Source: Candidatus Uabimicrobium amorphum
GTDB taxonomy: Bacteria; Planctomycetota; Uabimicrobiia; Uabimicrobiales; Uabimicrobiaceae
Length of the DNA: 64,000 nucleotides
Direction: 5' to 3'
NCBI RefSeq assembly: GCF_009002475.1
Contig: NZ_AP019860.1
Coordinates: 3,162,001-3,226,000 of the forward strand
Below the pieces are notes generated by a model that searched no databases, was not told where the DNA came from, and saw only the letters and a program-made list of their open reading frames with translations. The translations under genes and the position numbers were made by a program. How positions within the stretch are numbered: the first letter of the stretch is position 1; each line of letters begins with the position of its first letter. Below, in pieces: positions 1 through 8,149 of the stretch.

Positions 1-263
1 TAGAATACTTGGTATGCACCTAAGGCTTTTGTACCTTCTTTCATTTTCGCTAGTGTTTTAGGTAGGGATTGAGGGTCTTTAGACATTTCGTGTATTTGTT
101 TGGCTTCTTGGATAAGCCACTGGTCTTCGATATTTGCGATGTAGTCTGCGACAAAAAAATAAATGCTGGCAAAGGCTCCACAGAGAAAAACGCCGAAAAT
201 TATTGTGTACAAGATGGTACTGCGAAATGCGATCGAGTGAAACAACCTACTCTTTGATAACAT
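1..263 (-). CDS. Sensor histidine kinase, N-terminal part (truncated by window edge)
   Basis: About 87 residues are visible before the window ends. They begin MLSKSRLFHSIAFRSTILY and contain one hydrophobic membrane segment (about residues 10-35, ending in ASIYFFV) followed by a polar, probably periplasmic stretch. The start codon lies inside the 3' end of the response-regulator gene (17-nt overlap) and is preceded by a GGGGAG ribosome binding site, which supports translational coupling. An N-terminal membrane anchor directly downstream of an OmpR-type regulator is the usual arrangement for the cognate sensor kinase. No kinase motifs (H-box, N-box, G-box) are inside the window, so the function is inferred from position and topology. 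Confidence 0.72.
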   Translation of the reverse strand, partial: MLSKSRLFHSIAFRSTILYTIIFGVFLCGAFASIYFFVADYIANIEDQWLIQEAKQIHEMSKDPQSLPKTLAKMKEGTKALGAYQVF

Positions 264-918
264 AGCCAACTCCCCTTATTGTGTGAATCATTTTATGAGC
301 AAATTTTTTATCTATTTTGTCGCGCAAACGGCACATATGTACATCAACAACATTTGTCGATGGGTCGAATTGAAAATTCCACACATGTTCCATCAACATG
401 GTTCGCGTCACTACCTGGCCACTGTGTTTCATCATATATTCTAAAATATCAAATTCCTTGGGTTTTAGCTCGATATCTGCCTCTCCTCTTTTCACGGTAT
501 ATGTCAAGCGATCTAAGTATAGTTCCCCCACTTGCAAACTATAACTGTTAACGTTGCTCGTTCCACGGCGCAAAAGAGCGCGGATTCTCGCAAGAAGTTC
601 GGTAAAAGCGAATGGCTTTACCATGTAGTCGTCGCTGCCTTTTTGCAATCCTATTACGCGCTCTTCTACGGAGCGTTTCGCGCTGAGAATAATAATCGGT
701 GTTGTGACTTTTTGTAGGCGCAATGTCTCAATAAGGCTAAGTCCGTCTCTCTTGGGTAGCATTAAGTCAATAATCATTACATCATATGATTCTTTTAAAG
801 CCATATGCAGACCTTCCTCACCATCTGGTGCATGATCTACAGCAAAACCGCTTTCTTGTAGTCCTTTTTTCACAAAGGAAACTATTTTATGGTCATCTTC
901 GACAAGCAAAATACGCAT
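247..918 (-). CDS. OmpR/PhoB-family response regulator
   Basis: A 223-residue two-domain regulator of normal length. The receiver domain occupies about residues 1-115, with the acidic pair EDD near residue 8, the phospho-acceptor Asp51 in MIIDLMLP and the conserved Lys in VKPF. The C-terminal winged-helix DNA-binding domain (about 125-223) has the typical ELKPKEFDILEYM and HTIRGVGYVI motifs. A GGAG site precedes the ATG. It overlaps the sensor-kinase gene downstream. It is divergent from the DUF4331 gene, whose promoter carries 11-bp-spaced repeats of the kind this family binds, so that gene is a likely target. The stimulus is unknown. Confidence 0.95.
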   Translation of the reverse strand: MRILLVEDDHKIVSFVKKGLQESGFAVDHAPDGEEGLHMALKESYDVMIIDLMLPKRDGLSLIETLRLQKVTTPIIILSAKRSVEERVIGLQKGSDDYMVKPFAFTELLARIRALLRRGTSNVNSYSLQVGELYLDRLTYTVKRGEADIELKPKEFDILEYMMKHSGQVVTRTMLMEHVWNFQFDPSTNVVDVHMCRLRDKIDKKFAHKMIHTIRGVGYVIKE

Positions 919-1152
919 ACTTTCTCCGAGCTAAAACATACATAACTAGTTTTATTTATGAACTTTGCCGAATTTAAATTATTTTAACTTTATTGCTTAA
1001 ATAGTTGTTTTTTTTTGTTTTTCACTTACAATGTTGATAGTTCTATACCACAGATAAGTATTTTATATTTATGAAATATACCGGATATTTTCCAACACTA
1101 TTATATGAACACATCATTAAAGATAAACTACAATTTAACATTTGCCGTGATC

Positions 1153-1196
1153 TTTAATGTTTGTTTAATGTTCCTGTAATGTTTATTTTGTATAAT
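1153..1196 (+). promoter_or_regulatory. Putative response-regulator operator and promoter of the DUF4331 gene
   Basis: The hexamer AATGTT occurs three times at exactly 11-bp spacing (1156-1161, 1167-1172, 1178-1183), inside three near-identical 11-mers. A TATAAT box follows at 1191-1196. No good -35 box is visible. Tandem 11-bp half-sites just upstream of a -10 box are the known layout of PhoB/OmpR-type activated promoters. An inverted AACATT lies at 1137-1142. The rest of the 364-nt gap 919-1282 is AT-rich, with no gene seen. Confidence 0.6.
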
Positions 1197-1282
1197 CACA
1201 AAAACCTTAGATTATAAATCAATGTAAATAAAACTACTGTGTATCTAATTCTTACATTAGATATTTAACCATGGAGTTACAT

Positions 1283-2881
1283 ATGAATAAAATGTCTTTT
1301 ATCGCAAAGGCAACAATATGCCTTGTGGTTTCTTCCGCAATTTTTTCCCTTATTTCCCCAAATAAGATCGAAGCTTCTAGTCACCGCGAAGCACCGTTTA
1401 TGACAACTGCTCCCAAGTTAGACATCACCGACTTCTATATGTTTCAGTCTTATGATGCTGCTAACGTTGCAGAGAATGATGTAAATCAGCGCAACACCAC
1501 TCTTATAATGAACTTTCATCCTTTACAGGATGCTTTCGGTGGCCCAAACTACTTTTTCGCTGACGAAAACGCTGCGTATCGTATCAATATCGATAACAAC
1601 GGTGATGGTGTCGAAGATATCATTTTCCAGATTCAATTCAACTTCAAAGGCGACAACTTCCGTAAACTTGCAGTTCCAACAGGTGCTGTAAACACAGAAA
1701 TTCCCCTGATCGCCCTTCCTGGAGTTGCCGATGAAGCCGATGCCAACCTTAACATAGTAGAGTCATATACTCTAACTGTAATAAAAAATGGTGCGATCGC
1801 CAATGCAACAAATTTAAACAACCTAACCCTTAACTCACAATTTGCAGGCACAACCACTTTTGTCAAACCTGTTGACAATATTGGTGCAACCACAATACCT
1901 CTATACAATGATTATGTAGAGCAACACGTATACGCATTCGGAGCCTTTGGTGAACAAGGAAAAGTTTTCGTTGGACAAAGAAACGATCCTTTCGTTGTGA
2001 ATCTTGGCGAAATATTTGACGGCTTAGCAATCGCTGATGGTGGTGATGCCATCGCAGTAAAAAATGTGACTTCTATTTGTATAGAAGTTCCCAACTCTTT
2101 TCTCGCTCTTGATGGCGATGCTGTTACCAACAATGTATTTGCAGGATGGGCAACCACTCTTGCTCGTGGAAAGACAGTTGTTTTCAATGCTGTGGGGTCC
2201 GCAAATCTACAAAACAACGGTTTGCCTGACCGTGGAACAATATTCAAGCAAGTATCGCGTTTGGGAATGCCCCTTGTAAACGAAGCGGTTATTGGTGTTA
2301 GTTTTAAAGATCGTTTCAACAACAGCGTTCCAAGTGGCGATGTTCAGTTTGCAGACTTCGTTTTAAACTCTAGCTTGGCGGCACTTTTTAACATTGTTGG
2401 TTTAACAGCTAACGCTCCGGAAGAAAACCGTCTTGACTTAGTGAAAATATTTGCCCAAGGTGTTGACTTTCCTAATGATGCCAATGGAGGAGTTGCGAAT
2501 TTAAACAGTCAGGTAAACAATGTATTTGGTCCAGGTGTTGCCGAATACCAAAGACTTGATGTTTCTATTCCTCCTGTAGAACTTGGTAACCAGGAAACTC
2601 TAGGAATCGCAGCAGGAGATGACGCGGGATTTCCGAATGGTCGTCGCCCAGGTGATGATGTCGTGGATATCGCGGTTAAGGTAGTAGGCGGTCTACTTGC
2701 AGACGATTTGACTGATAGTGTGCCAACCGCTGGTGAAACACAAATCAATGGTGATGCAGGCGCTGGTGCTCTAGCAGATGCCGCAGATGTTGATAATGGT
2801 GTTGAGGGATTAGATGATCCGCTTGGCAATGGTGTTGTAGAATTCCCATTCCTAGGTATTCCGATCTCTGGAAATCCATAA
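1283..2881 (+). CDS. Secreted DUF4331 family protein
   Basis: A 532-residue protein from the ATG at 1283, which has GGAG seven bases upstream; a start at 1271 is possible but would overlap that site. A signal peptide is clear: basic MNKMSFIAK, a hydrophobic run, then cleavage probably after IEA. The mature protein opens with SSHREAP and continues with LDITDFYMF, the hallmark start of DUF4331 proteins. The body is rich in Asn, Asp and Gly, and an acidic NNGDGVED stretch could bind metal. The family has no established biochemical role. The upstream repeats suggest control by the divergent two-component system. A hairpin terminator follows. Confidence 0.9.
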   Translation: MNKMSFIAKATICLVVSSAIFSLISPNKIEASSHREAPFMTTAPKLDITDFYMFQSYDAANVAENDVNQRNTTLIMNFHPLQDAFGGPNYFFADENAAYRINIDNNGDGVEDIIFQIQFNFKGDNFRKLAVPTGAVNTEIPLIALPGVADEADANLNIVESYTLTVIKNGAIANATNLNNLTLNSQFAGTTTFVKPVDNIGATTIPLYNDYVEQHVYAFGAFGEQGKVFVGQRNDPFVVNLGEIFDGLAIADGGDAIAVKNVTSICIEVPNSFLALDGDAVTNNVFAGWATTLARGKTVVFNAVGSANLQNNGLPDRGTIFKQVSRLGMPLVNEAVIGVSFKDRFNNSVPSGDVQFADFVLNSSLAALFNIVGLTANAPEENRLDLVKIFAQGVDFPNDANGGVANLNSQVNNVFGPGVAEYQRLDVSIPPVELGNQETLGIAAGDDAGFPNGRRPGDDVVDIAVKVVGGLLADDLTDSVPTAGETQINGDAGAGALADAADVDNGVEGLDDPLGNGVVEFPFLGIPISGNP

Positions 2882-2910
2882 CAACCAATAAACAACACAT
2901 TTGTAATCGT

Positions 2911-2949
2911 AAAGCACAGGAAACAGTTATCGTTTTCTGTGCTTTATTA
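2911..2949 (+). terminator. Intrinsic terminator after the DUF4331 gene
   Basis: A 14-bp stem (2911-2924 with 2932-2945, one G-T wobble) with a 7-nt loop lies 30 nt after the stop codon. It is followed by a T-rich stretch, just before the ribosome binding site of the HEAT-repeat gene. Read-through may still feed that gene. Confidence 0.75.
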
Positions 2950-2965
2950 TTTATAGGAGCTAAAT

Positions 2966-4672
2966 ATGAAGTTTATCGTTTTTCTTTTGCTATTTTTATC
3001 TATCAGTTTGCCACTTGCTGAAAACAACCTTGAAGACATGCGCGAAGCTTTACGCGAAAATAATTTTGCCTTGCAAACTCAAACTTTACAACAAATTCTT
3101 CTCATGTACGAAAAAGCTGCTCCTTTATTACCAGAATTAGTGCACATAGTGAAAACGACACAAGGACAAACCCAATATTTAGCGGTTAGGGCCCTAGGGC
3201 ATGTTGGGAGTCAATCTTCTCCGTATGTCGACGATCTTGTGGCCTTATACAAAAAGAGTAATGACTTTTCACTGCGCTACTACATCATCATTGCCCTTGG
3301 CGACATAAAAAGCAAAAGACCTATACATGTCATTACAAACGCATTAAAAGACAAAGATCCCAATATGCGTTCCGCCGCTATTTGGTCACTCAATAACATT
3401 TCGCCCAATAACTTTATTGAAATCCTAAAAAAGCACGCGGCAGATCCAAGCGCCATTGTTCAAAAAACAATCATCAGTAGTTTACGACTTCGCCCGTACA
3501 ACGAAGATGTTTCACAAATACTCATCCCCAGTTTGAAACATCCAGATAAAGACGTTCGCTTCTTATCGACACAGCTATTTCGGTTGTCTGCGCAAAATTT
3601 CGAACAAGTAAAACCATTGTATTTGGAACTCTTAAACAGCCCAGATAACAAGGTGGCAATGAACGTATTGATTGATTTTGGAATGGTCAAAGAGCTTTCG
3701 CAATCTGTTGTACCTAATATTATCAAATTATTAAAACATAAAAATTTATACATCTATGCCGAAACTACACTGGGGAAAATAGGAAAGCCCTGTTTACCAC
3801 ATTTGAAAAAACTACTTGATAGTACAAATGATTTAGAACGTTCGCAAGCGGTCTCGATGATAAAGAAAATTAATTGCCACCACGAATTCATGTTGCGGTT
3901 TACGCAAATGTGTATTGAAGACAAAAGTAATCTCGTCCATAGAGCTTGCCTTGGGGCTATTAGGTCTCCACAAAGTGTTCCAAAAGAAATTACAGAGTAT
4001 ATAAAAAAACAGTTTACTGAAAAAGAAACACTAGAACGTTCTATCTCCGCTATTTCGGCACTAAATCTCGATATTTTTGTTCCACAATTAAAAGAGTTAT
4101 GGAAAAACAATACGAATCTACGCAAAGTTTTGTATAGAGTGCTCGGAAAATTTGCCCCTAAACATCCCGAAATACTAGAGATCCTTCTTCAAGCATTTAC
4201 GGAAGACGAAAAGACGGCAAAATGGGCGATGGTTGACATAGGTACGATGGGAGAAAAAGGTGCCCCTGCCGTAGAAAAACTCATTGAATTTTTAAACAAA
4301 GAAAAGTTTTTAGTTATGGCGGCAAATACCCTGAAACAAATTGGTCCCAAATCATTACCGGCATTGCCACGTCTTGCACAAATTTTTCACAACGACCCCA
4401 AACGTCGCAACAAGCATGCCGCACTGCATGCGATGATCAGTATAGGTGATGAAGCTACTCCACATTTCTTAAAAGGTCTTGATTCAACAAGCAATATCGT
4501 CAGACTTTATTCCGTATCAGGCTTAAAGAAAGTGTCCGCCACAGATGAAGTTTGGAGAGCCACAGAAAAAGCTCTTGCACAGGAAAAGTCACCTCTTTTT
4601 AGAAGGTACCTCAAACTCCTGCACAAACATTTACAAAAACAACGTCAACAAAACAAAGGAAAATCACAATAG
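2966..4672 (+). CDS. Secreted HEAT-repeat protein
   Basis: A 568-residue protein with a signal peptide (MKFIVFLLLFLSISLPLA) and an AGGAG ribosome binding site six bases from the ATG. The mature part is a continuous series of helical pairs of about 35-40 residues. Recurrent motifs such as VRALGHVGSQS, RSAAIWSLNNI and AANTLKQIGPKSLP are typical of HEAT or PBS-lyase-like repeats. No catalytic motif is visible. The likely role is a protein-binding scaffold in the periplasm or at the envelope. It follows the DUF4331 gene by 84 nt with a terminator-like hairpin between, so co-expression is uncertain. Confidence 0.85.
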   Translation: MKFIVFLLLFLSISLPLAENNLEDMREALRENNFALQTQTLQQILLMYEKAAPLLPELVHIVKTTQGQTQYLAVRALGHVGSQSSPYVDDLVALYKKSNDFSLRYYIIIALGDIKSKRPIHVITNALKDKDPNMRSAAIWSLNNISPNNFIEILKKHAADPSAIVQKTIISSLRLRPYNEDVSQILIPSLKHPDKDVRFLSTQLFRLSAQNFEQVKPLYLELLNSPDNKVAMNVLIDFGMVKELSQSVVPNIIKLLKHKNLYIYAETTLGKIGKPCLPHLKKLLDSTNDLERSQAVSMIKKINCHHEFMLRFTQMCIEDKSNLVHRACLGAIRSPQSVPKEITEYIKKQFTEKETLERSISAISALNLDIFVPQLKELWKNNTNLRKVLYRVLGKFAPKHPEILEILLQAFTEDEKTAKWAMVDIGTMGEKGAPAVEKLIEFLNKEKFLVMAANTLKQIGPKSLPALPRLAQIFHNDPKRRNKHAALHAMISIGDEATPHFLKGLDSTSNIVRLYSVSGLKKVSATDEVWRATEKALAQEKSPLFRRYLKLLHKHLQKQRQQNKGKSQ

Positions 4673-4691
4673 GTGGTGTCTTCCTTTTAAA

Positions 4692-4721
4692 TTGACATGG
4701 CATTTTCACCTATGTTATAAT
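4692..4721 (+). promoter_or_regulatory. Near-consensus sigma-70-type promoter
   Basis: TTGACA (4692-4697) and TATAAT (4716-4721) are both perfect hexamers separated by 18 bp. They lie 53 nt upstream of the FHA-GAF-cyclase start codon. It is the best promoter match I found in the window and probably drives the 4.8-12.9 kb operon. Confidence 0.8.
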
Positions 4722-4774
4722 AAATAAAAATTCCACAATTTCTCAAACCAGACCTGATCCAGTTAGGTGTATCC

Positions 4775-6823
4775 ATGTTTAGCATATTATGCCCTAGTTG
4801 CAAAACGAGTAACCATGCACAAGATAACGATAAATCCCTTACATGCACATCTTGTGGTGCGAAAATTCCTCTGGAAAAACTAGAGGACTATCTTCCAAAA
4901 CTCCTTATAATTCAAGGAGCCAATAAGGGAAAAGAATTTACGATTACCGAGGAAAATTCCATTGGGCGCGGGAACCAAAACTCCATCAAAATTATGGAGC
5001 CCAAGGCATCACGTCAGCATGCTACCATCAAATTTTCCGACGGTTGCTATCGTGTCGCAGACCTACATAGTGGTAATGGTACTTTTGTGAATGGTGCCGC
5101 GATTGCTTCTGTCGAAGTAAATGACAAAGACTTAATTCGCATTGGTGACGCGACCCTAATGTTTCGCAATCAATACCAATATTCTCCTGTTAACACCCCA
5201 AGTGAAGACTTACCAAAAGCAGTACTAGGGCAAAAATCTGCGTATGAACTGACAAAAGCAGAGCTAAACTACAACACCCAACACTCGTTTATGATGTCGC
5301 AAGATGACTTTAACTCTATTATTGAAGTAGAGAAGGCCAACAAAAAACTGCGTATTATCTACGAAGTCAACAATGCCATTGGATCGATTTTGCCTCTGGA
5401 AGAGGTACTATCTCTCATTTTGGAAACGGTATTCCAATACATTCCCGCACAACGCGGAGCGATTCTCATGTACAATGAGAAAGATGATCCACCGTTACAC
5501 ACTGCGGTCACCAAAGTGGCAAACTCCGAAGAGCAAAAAACCATTCATATCTCCAACACATTGATGGACCGTGTTATCAAGGAACGCAAGTCTGTCCTTA
5601 CGATGGACACCATGCTCGACGAAAATTTAAAAACCGCGGCGAGTGTCATGGGGCAAATACGCTCGGCGATGAGTGTGCCACTCATCACCAGAGATAACCT
5701 CTTAGGTGTACTACACATTGACACCAGTAAAAAATCAGCTTCGTTTAACGAAGACACCTTAGAACTTCTCACGGGAATTGCAGGGCAAGCGGCCATTGCC
5801 ATTGAAAATGCCAAACTCATCAAAGACATCGAACGCGAAACCGAAACTCGCGGTCATATACAGCGTTATCTCTCACCCGACTTAGTAGAACGGGTGGTCA
5901 ACGGACAAATCGACCTCGACATGGGCGGAAAGGTAAAAAAAGCGACCATTCTGTTTACCGATTTACGCGGTTTTACCTCAATGACCGAAAATATCGGTGC
6001 GGAAGCGGTGGTATCGATTTTAAACGATTACTTTACACGCATGGTGGACATTATTTTTGCACGCAAAGGAACCCTTGACAAATTCATGGGTGATGCGATT
6101 ATGGGAATTTGGGGTCTTCCAATTTTTCACCAAGAAGATCCGGGGCTTGCGGTTCAAGCAGCCATTGAAATGCAAAATGAATTGTTTTACTTCAACATGT
6201 CGCAACGCAAAATCGGTAAAAGTACCCTCAAAATGGGGGCTGGTATCAACACCGGTGATGTCGTTGTGGGGAATATGGGTTCTCCTAAGCGTATGGAGTA
6301 CACTGTAATTGGCCCTGATGTCAACTTAGCTTCGCGTGTCGAGCACCTAACATCGCGCAATCATGTTTTGATCTCCGAGAATACCTATAACGAAACCGAA
6401 GGTATCGTAAAATGCGTAGAGTTGGAGCCAACAAAGGTGAAAGGAATAGATCGTCCTATTCGCATTTTTGGGGTTGTGGGAATTGAGATGGATGGTTATT
6501 TGTGCAAATTTCTCCCCATACTTGTCGAAAAACCCAATGGGGAAGGAAAACTCGAAGGACTTATAGACATTTTCGATTTCAACAAGTTTACTTTGCACAT
6601 AGAGCCATGCGACAGTATTACCGAAGGCTGTGAACTAAAGGTAATCATTGACATGCCAAAAATTATCCCAGAAACACCGATTACCCTAAAGGTAGAACAG
6701 TGCGTGTTTGAAAAATACAATGATCGCGATGACTATATCGAAGTTTGCGCAAACGTCGTTGATTTACCCGACGACTTACGCAAGTTTTTCGACGAAGTTC
6801 TGGGAATGAGCAATGAGAAATAA
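4775..6823 (+). CDS. FHA-GAF class III adenylate cyclase with C-terminal PilZ-like tail
   Basis: This 682-residue cytoplasmic signalling protein has several modules. A zinc ribbon comes first (Cys6, Cys9, Cys24, Cys27). An FHA domain follows (about 42-130, GRGNQNSIKI and ASRQHA), which binds phosphothreonine, then a GAF domain (about 200-345), then a class III cyclase domain (about 385-570). The metal-binding residues are Asp396 (FTDLRGF) and Asp440 (KFMGDAIMG). Lys436 and the Asp in GPDVNLASR fit ATP rather than GTP as substrate, so cAMP is the likely product. The last 100 residues look PilZ-like (weak call). The FHA domain links it to the many Hanks-type kinases nearby. The next gene overlaps by 11 nt. 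Confidence 0.9.
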   Translation: MFSILCPSCKTSNHAQDNDKSLTCTSCGAKIPLEKLEDYLPKLLIIQGANKGKEFTITEENSIGRGNQNSIKIMEPKASRQHATIKFSDGCYRVADLHSGNGTFVNGAAIASVEVNDKDLIRIGDATLMFRNQYQYSPVNTPSEDLPKAVLGQKSAYELTKAELNYNTQHSFMMSQDDFNSIIEVEKANKKLRIIYEVNNAIGSILPLEEVLSLILETVFQYIPAQRGAILMYNEKDDPPLHTAVTKVANSEEQKTIHISNTLMDRVIKERKSVLTMDTMLDENLKTAASVMGQIRSAMSVPLITRDNLLGVLHIDTSKKSASFNEDTLELLTGIAGQAAIAIENAKLIKDIERETETRGHIQRYLSPDLVERVVNGQIDLDMGGKVKKATILFTDLRGFTSMTENIGAEAVVSILNDYFTRMVDIIFARKGTLDKFMGDAIMGIWGLPIFHQEDPGLAVQAAIEMQNELFYFNMSQRKIGKSTLKMGAGINTGDVVVGNMGSPKRMEYTVIGPDVNLASRVEHLTSRNHVLISENTYNETEGIVKCVELEPTKVKGIDRPIRIFGVVGIEMDGYLCKFLPILVEKPNGEGKLEGLIDIFDFNKFTLHIEPCDSITEGCELKVIIDMPKIIPETPITLKVEQCVFEKYNDRDDYIEVCANVVDLPDDLRKFFDEVLGMSNEK

Positions 6824-8075
6824 AACCAAAATAATCATTGGTTGTGTCGCTTGGGGCGTTTGCTTTTCGACATTTCTTGCGGTATGGATTTTAATACCTC
6901 AAGACACTTGGCAATCCTCGACCTCTTGGATAGAAAAACAACAACGTAGGCATTTTTCCCTGCCCTTTAAACTCAAGGTAATTTTTGATGACTGGATCGC
7001 CCTTCGCGCGGGGGACAAAGTTTACACCATAGAAAAAGATGAGCGTATAGAAATAGGAGCCGTTTACGCCAAAGATTACTCCGAGAAAAACATGGTGTGG
7101 AATCTGTATATCAATATTTATCCAGAACATAAAAGTAAAATTGGTTCTGACAGCAAGTTCTATCTGGAAAGTGAACACGGAACACCGGCCTGGGTAGTGA
7201 GTAAATTGCTACCTGAACAGCGTCGCGAGGATATTAAAGACATCATCGACGAATACCTACGTATACACACCGAAGAAATTCAAAAACAATTGCTTCCCAT
7301 TTTTACCGAAGTGGCCCAAGAGTCCTACACTCTACTACAAAAAAACTTTTCAGTCATTATGGAAAAAAATAAGGACGAATTGTTAAAGCGTTTACAAGAA
7401 GCCGAGAAAAAACATATCGATAAAGAACTACAAAAATTGTGGGATGATGTTGTTTGGCCCATTGTTTTAGAGGAAAGTGACCCGGTCATTGCTCCGATTG
7501 TTCAAAAACTATGGGGAAAATTTCCCAAAGCAAAAATTGTCATGCTATGGATTTATCAATCTCTTCCAGGAACAGACAATGATCATGTACAAAAGAAAGT
7601 AGAAGATTATCTCCAAGACAAGGCGATTCCCATCGTGGAAGAACATAAAGAAGAGTTGGGAAAATTACTCGTTACCATTACCAACCGTTTGAGTAAAGAA
7701 AAAAAAGTAAAGGCGAGTTTTCTCAAAATGCTCAAAAATGTTTTCACCGATGAAGCGCTCCTGAAAATACTCAAAAATACCATGATAGAGCTGTACAAAA
7801 TCAACCGTGATACTCTAACCGAAAAATTAAAGAAAAAATGGAGTGATCCCCAAGTACGCAACTCGCTGGCAGAGATCTCTGACAATTTTGAACCGTACTT
7901 AATCAAAATGATCAACCATATCCTCATTGACGAAGAACGCCAAATTCGTCCAGAGCTAGCACAAGTATTGCGGCGTCAAATCCTTTACAAAGATAAATAC
8001 TTTCTGATGGCAACGATGGGACACAACGCCATTGACACCTCTAGTCCACTCGAGTTTCGTGGATCAAATGAATAG
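6813..8075 (+). CDS. Membrane-anchored MCE/MlaD-like protein
   Basis: A 420-residue protein starting inside the cyclase gene (11-nt overlap, GGGA-type site upstream). Residues 5-29 form one transmembrane anchor. Residues about 53-120 follow the MCE pattern: a strand (FKLKVIFDD), an L-x-x-G-D-x-V-like turn (ALRAGDKVYTI), IEIGAV, a V-x-L-x-I-x-I strand and GSDSKFYLES. The rest is long, charged and mostly helical, like the helical tails of MCE proteins. I did not recognise this from a strong signature. The call rests on this pattern plus the next gene, which encodes a fused MlaF-MlaE-type transporter. It would be the periplasmic lipid-binding partner. Confidence 0.55.
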   Translation: MRNKTKIIIGCVAWGVCFSTFLAVWILIPQDTWQSSTSWIEKQQRRHFSLPFKLKVIFDDWIALRAGDKVYTIEKDERIEIGAVYAKDYSEKNMVWNLYINIYPEHKSKIGSDSKFYLESEHGTPAWVVSKLLPEQRREDIKDIIDEYLRIHTEEIQKQLLPIFTEVAQESYTLLQKNFSVIMEKNKDELLKRLQEAEKKHIDKELQKLWDDVVWPIVLEESDPVIAPIVQKLWGKFPKAKIVMLWIYQSLPGTDNDHVQKKVEDYLQDKAIPIVEEHKEELGKLLVTITNRLSKEKKVKASFLKMLKNVFTDEALLKILKNTMIELYKINRDTLTEKLKKKWSDPQVRNSLAEISDNFEPYLIKMINHILIDEERQIRPELAQVLRRQILYKDKYFLMATMGHNAIDTSSPLEFRGSNE

Positions 8076-8100
8076 TTTTAGTGCAAAAAGCTACATCCCT

Positions 8101-8130
8101 CCAGCTTAGGGCGTCATACACGTCCTAGTT
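8101..8130 (+). other. Intergenic hairpin with tail similar to the dispersed repeats
   Basis: Arms at 8107-8114 and 8120-8127 pair with one wobble in the 74-nt gap between the MCE-like and MlaFE-like genes. The ACACGTCC in it (8118-8125) also ends the repeats at 12.9 and 29.2 kb and appears at 37.6 kb. It may be a degraded element copy or an attenuator; there is no strong T-run. Confidence 0.4.
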
Positions 8131-8149
8131 TTCCTTAGGAAGAAATTTC

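Noticed and set aside
1271..1282. Earlier ATG for the DUF4331 gene
   Set aside because: The GGAG at 1274-1277 serves as the ribosome binding site for the ATG at 1283, and the signal peptide starts there.
4748..4775. ACCTGATCCAGTTAGG-like string before the FHA-cyclase start, similar to part of a TPP riboswitch
   Set aside because: Only one short block resembles the thi-box; the paired helices and the rest of the conserved core are missing, and the gene has no link to thiamine.
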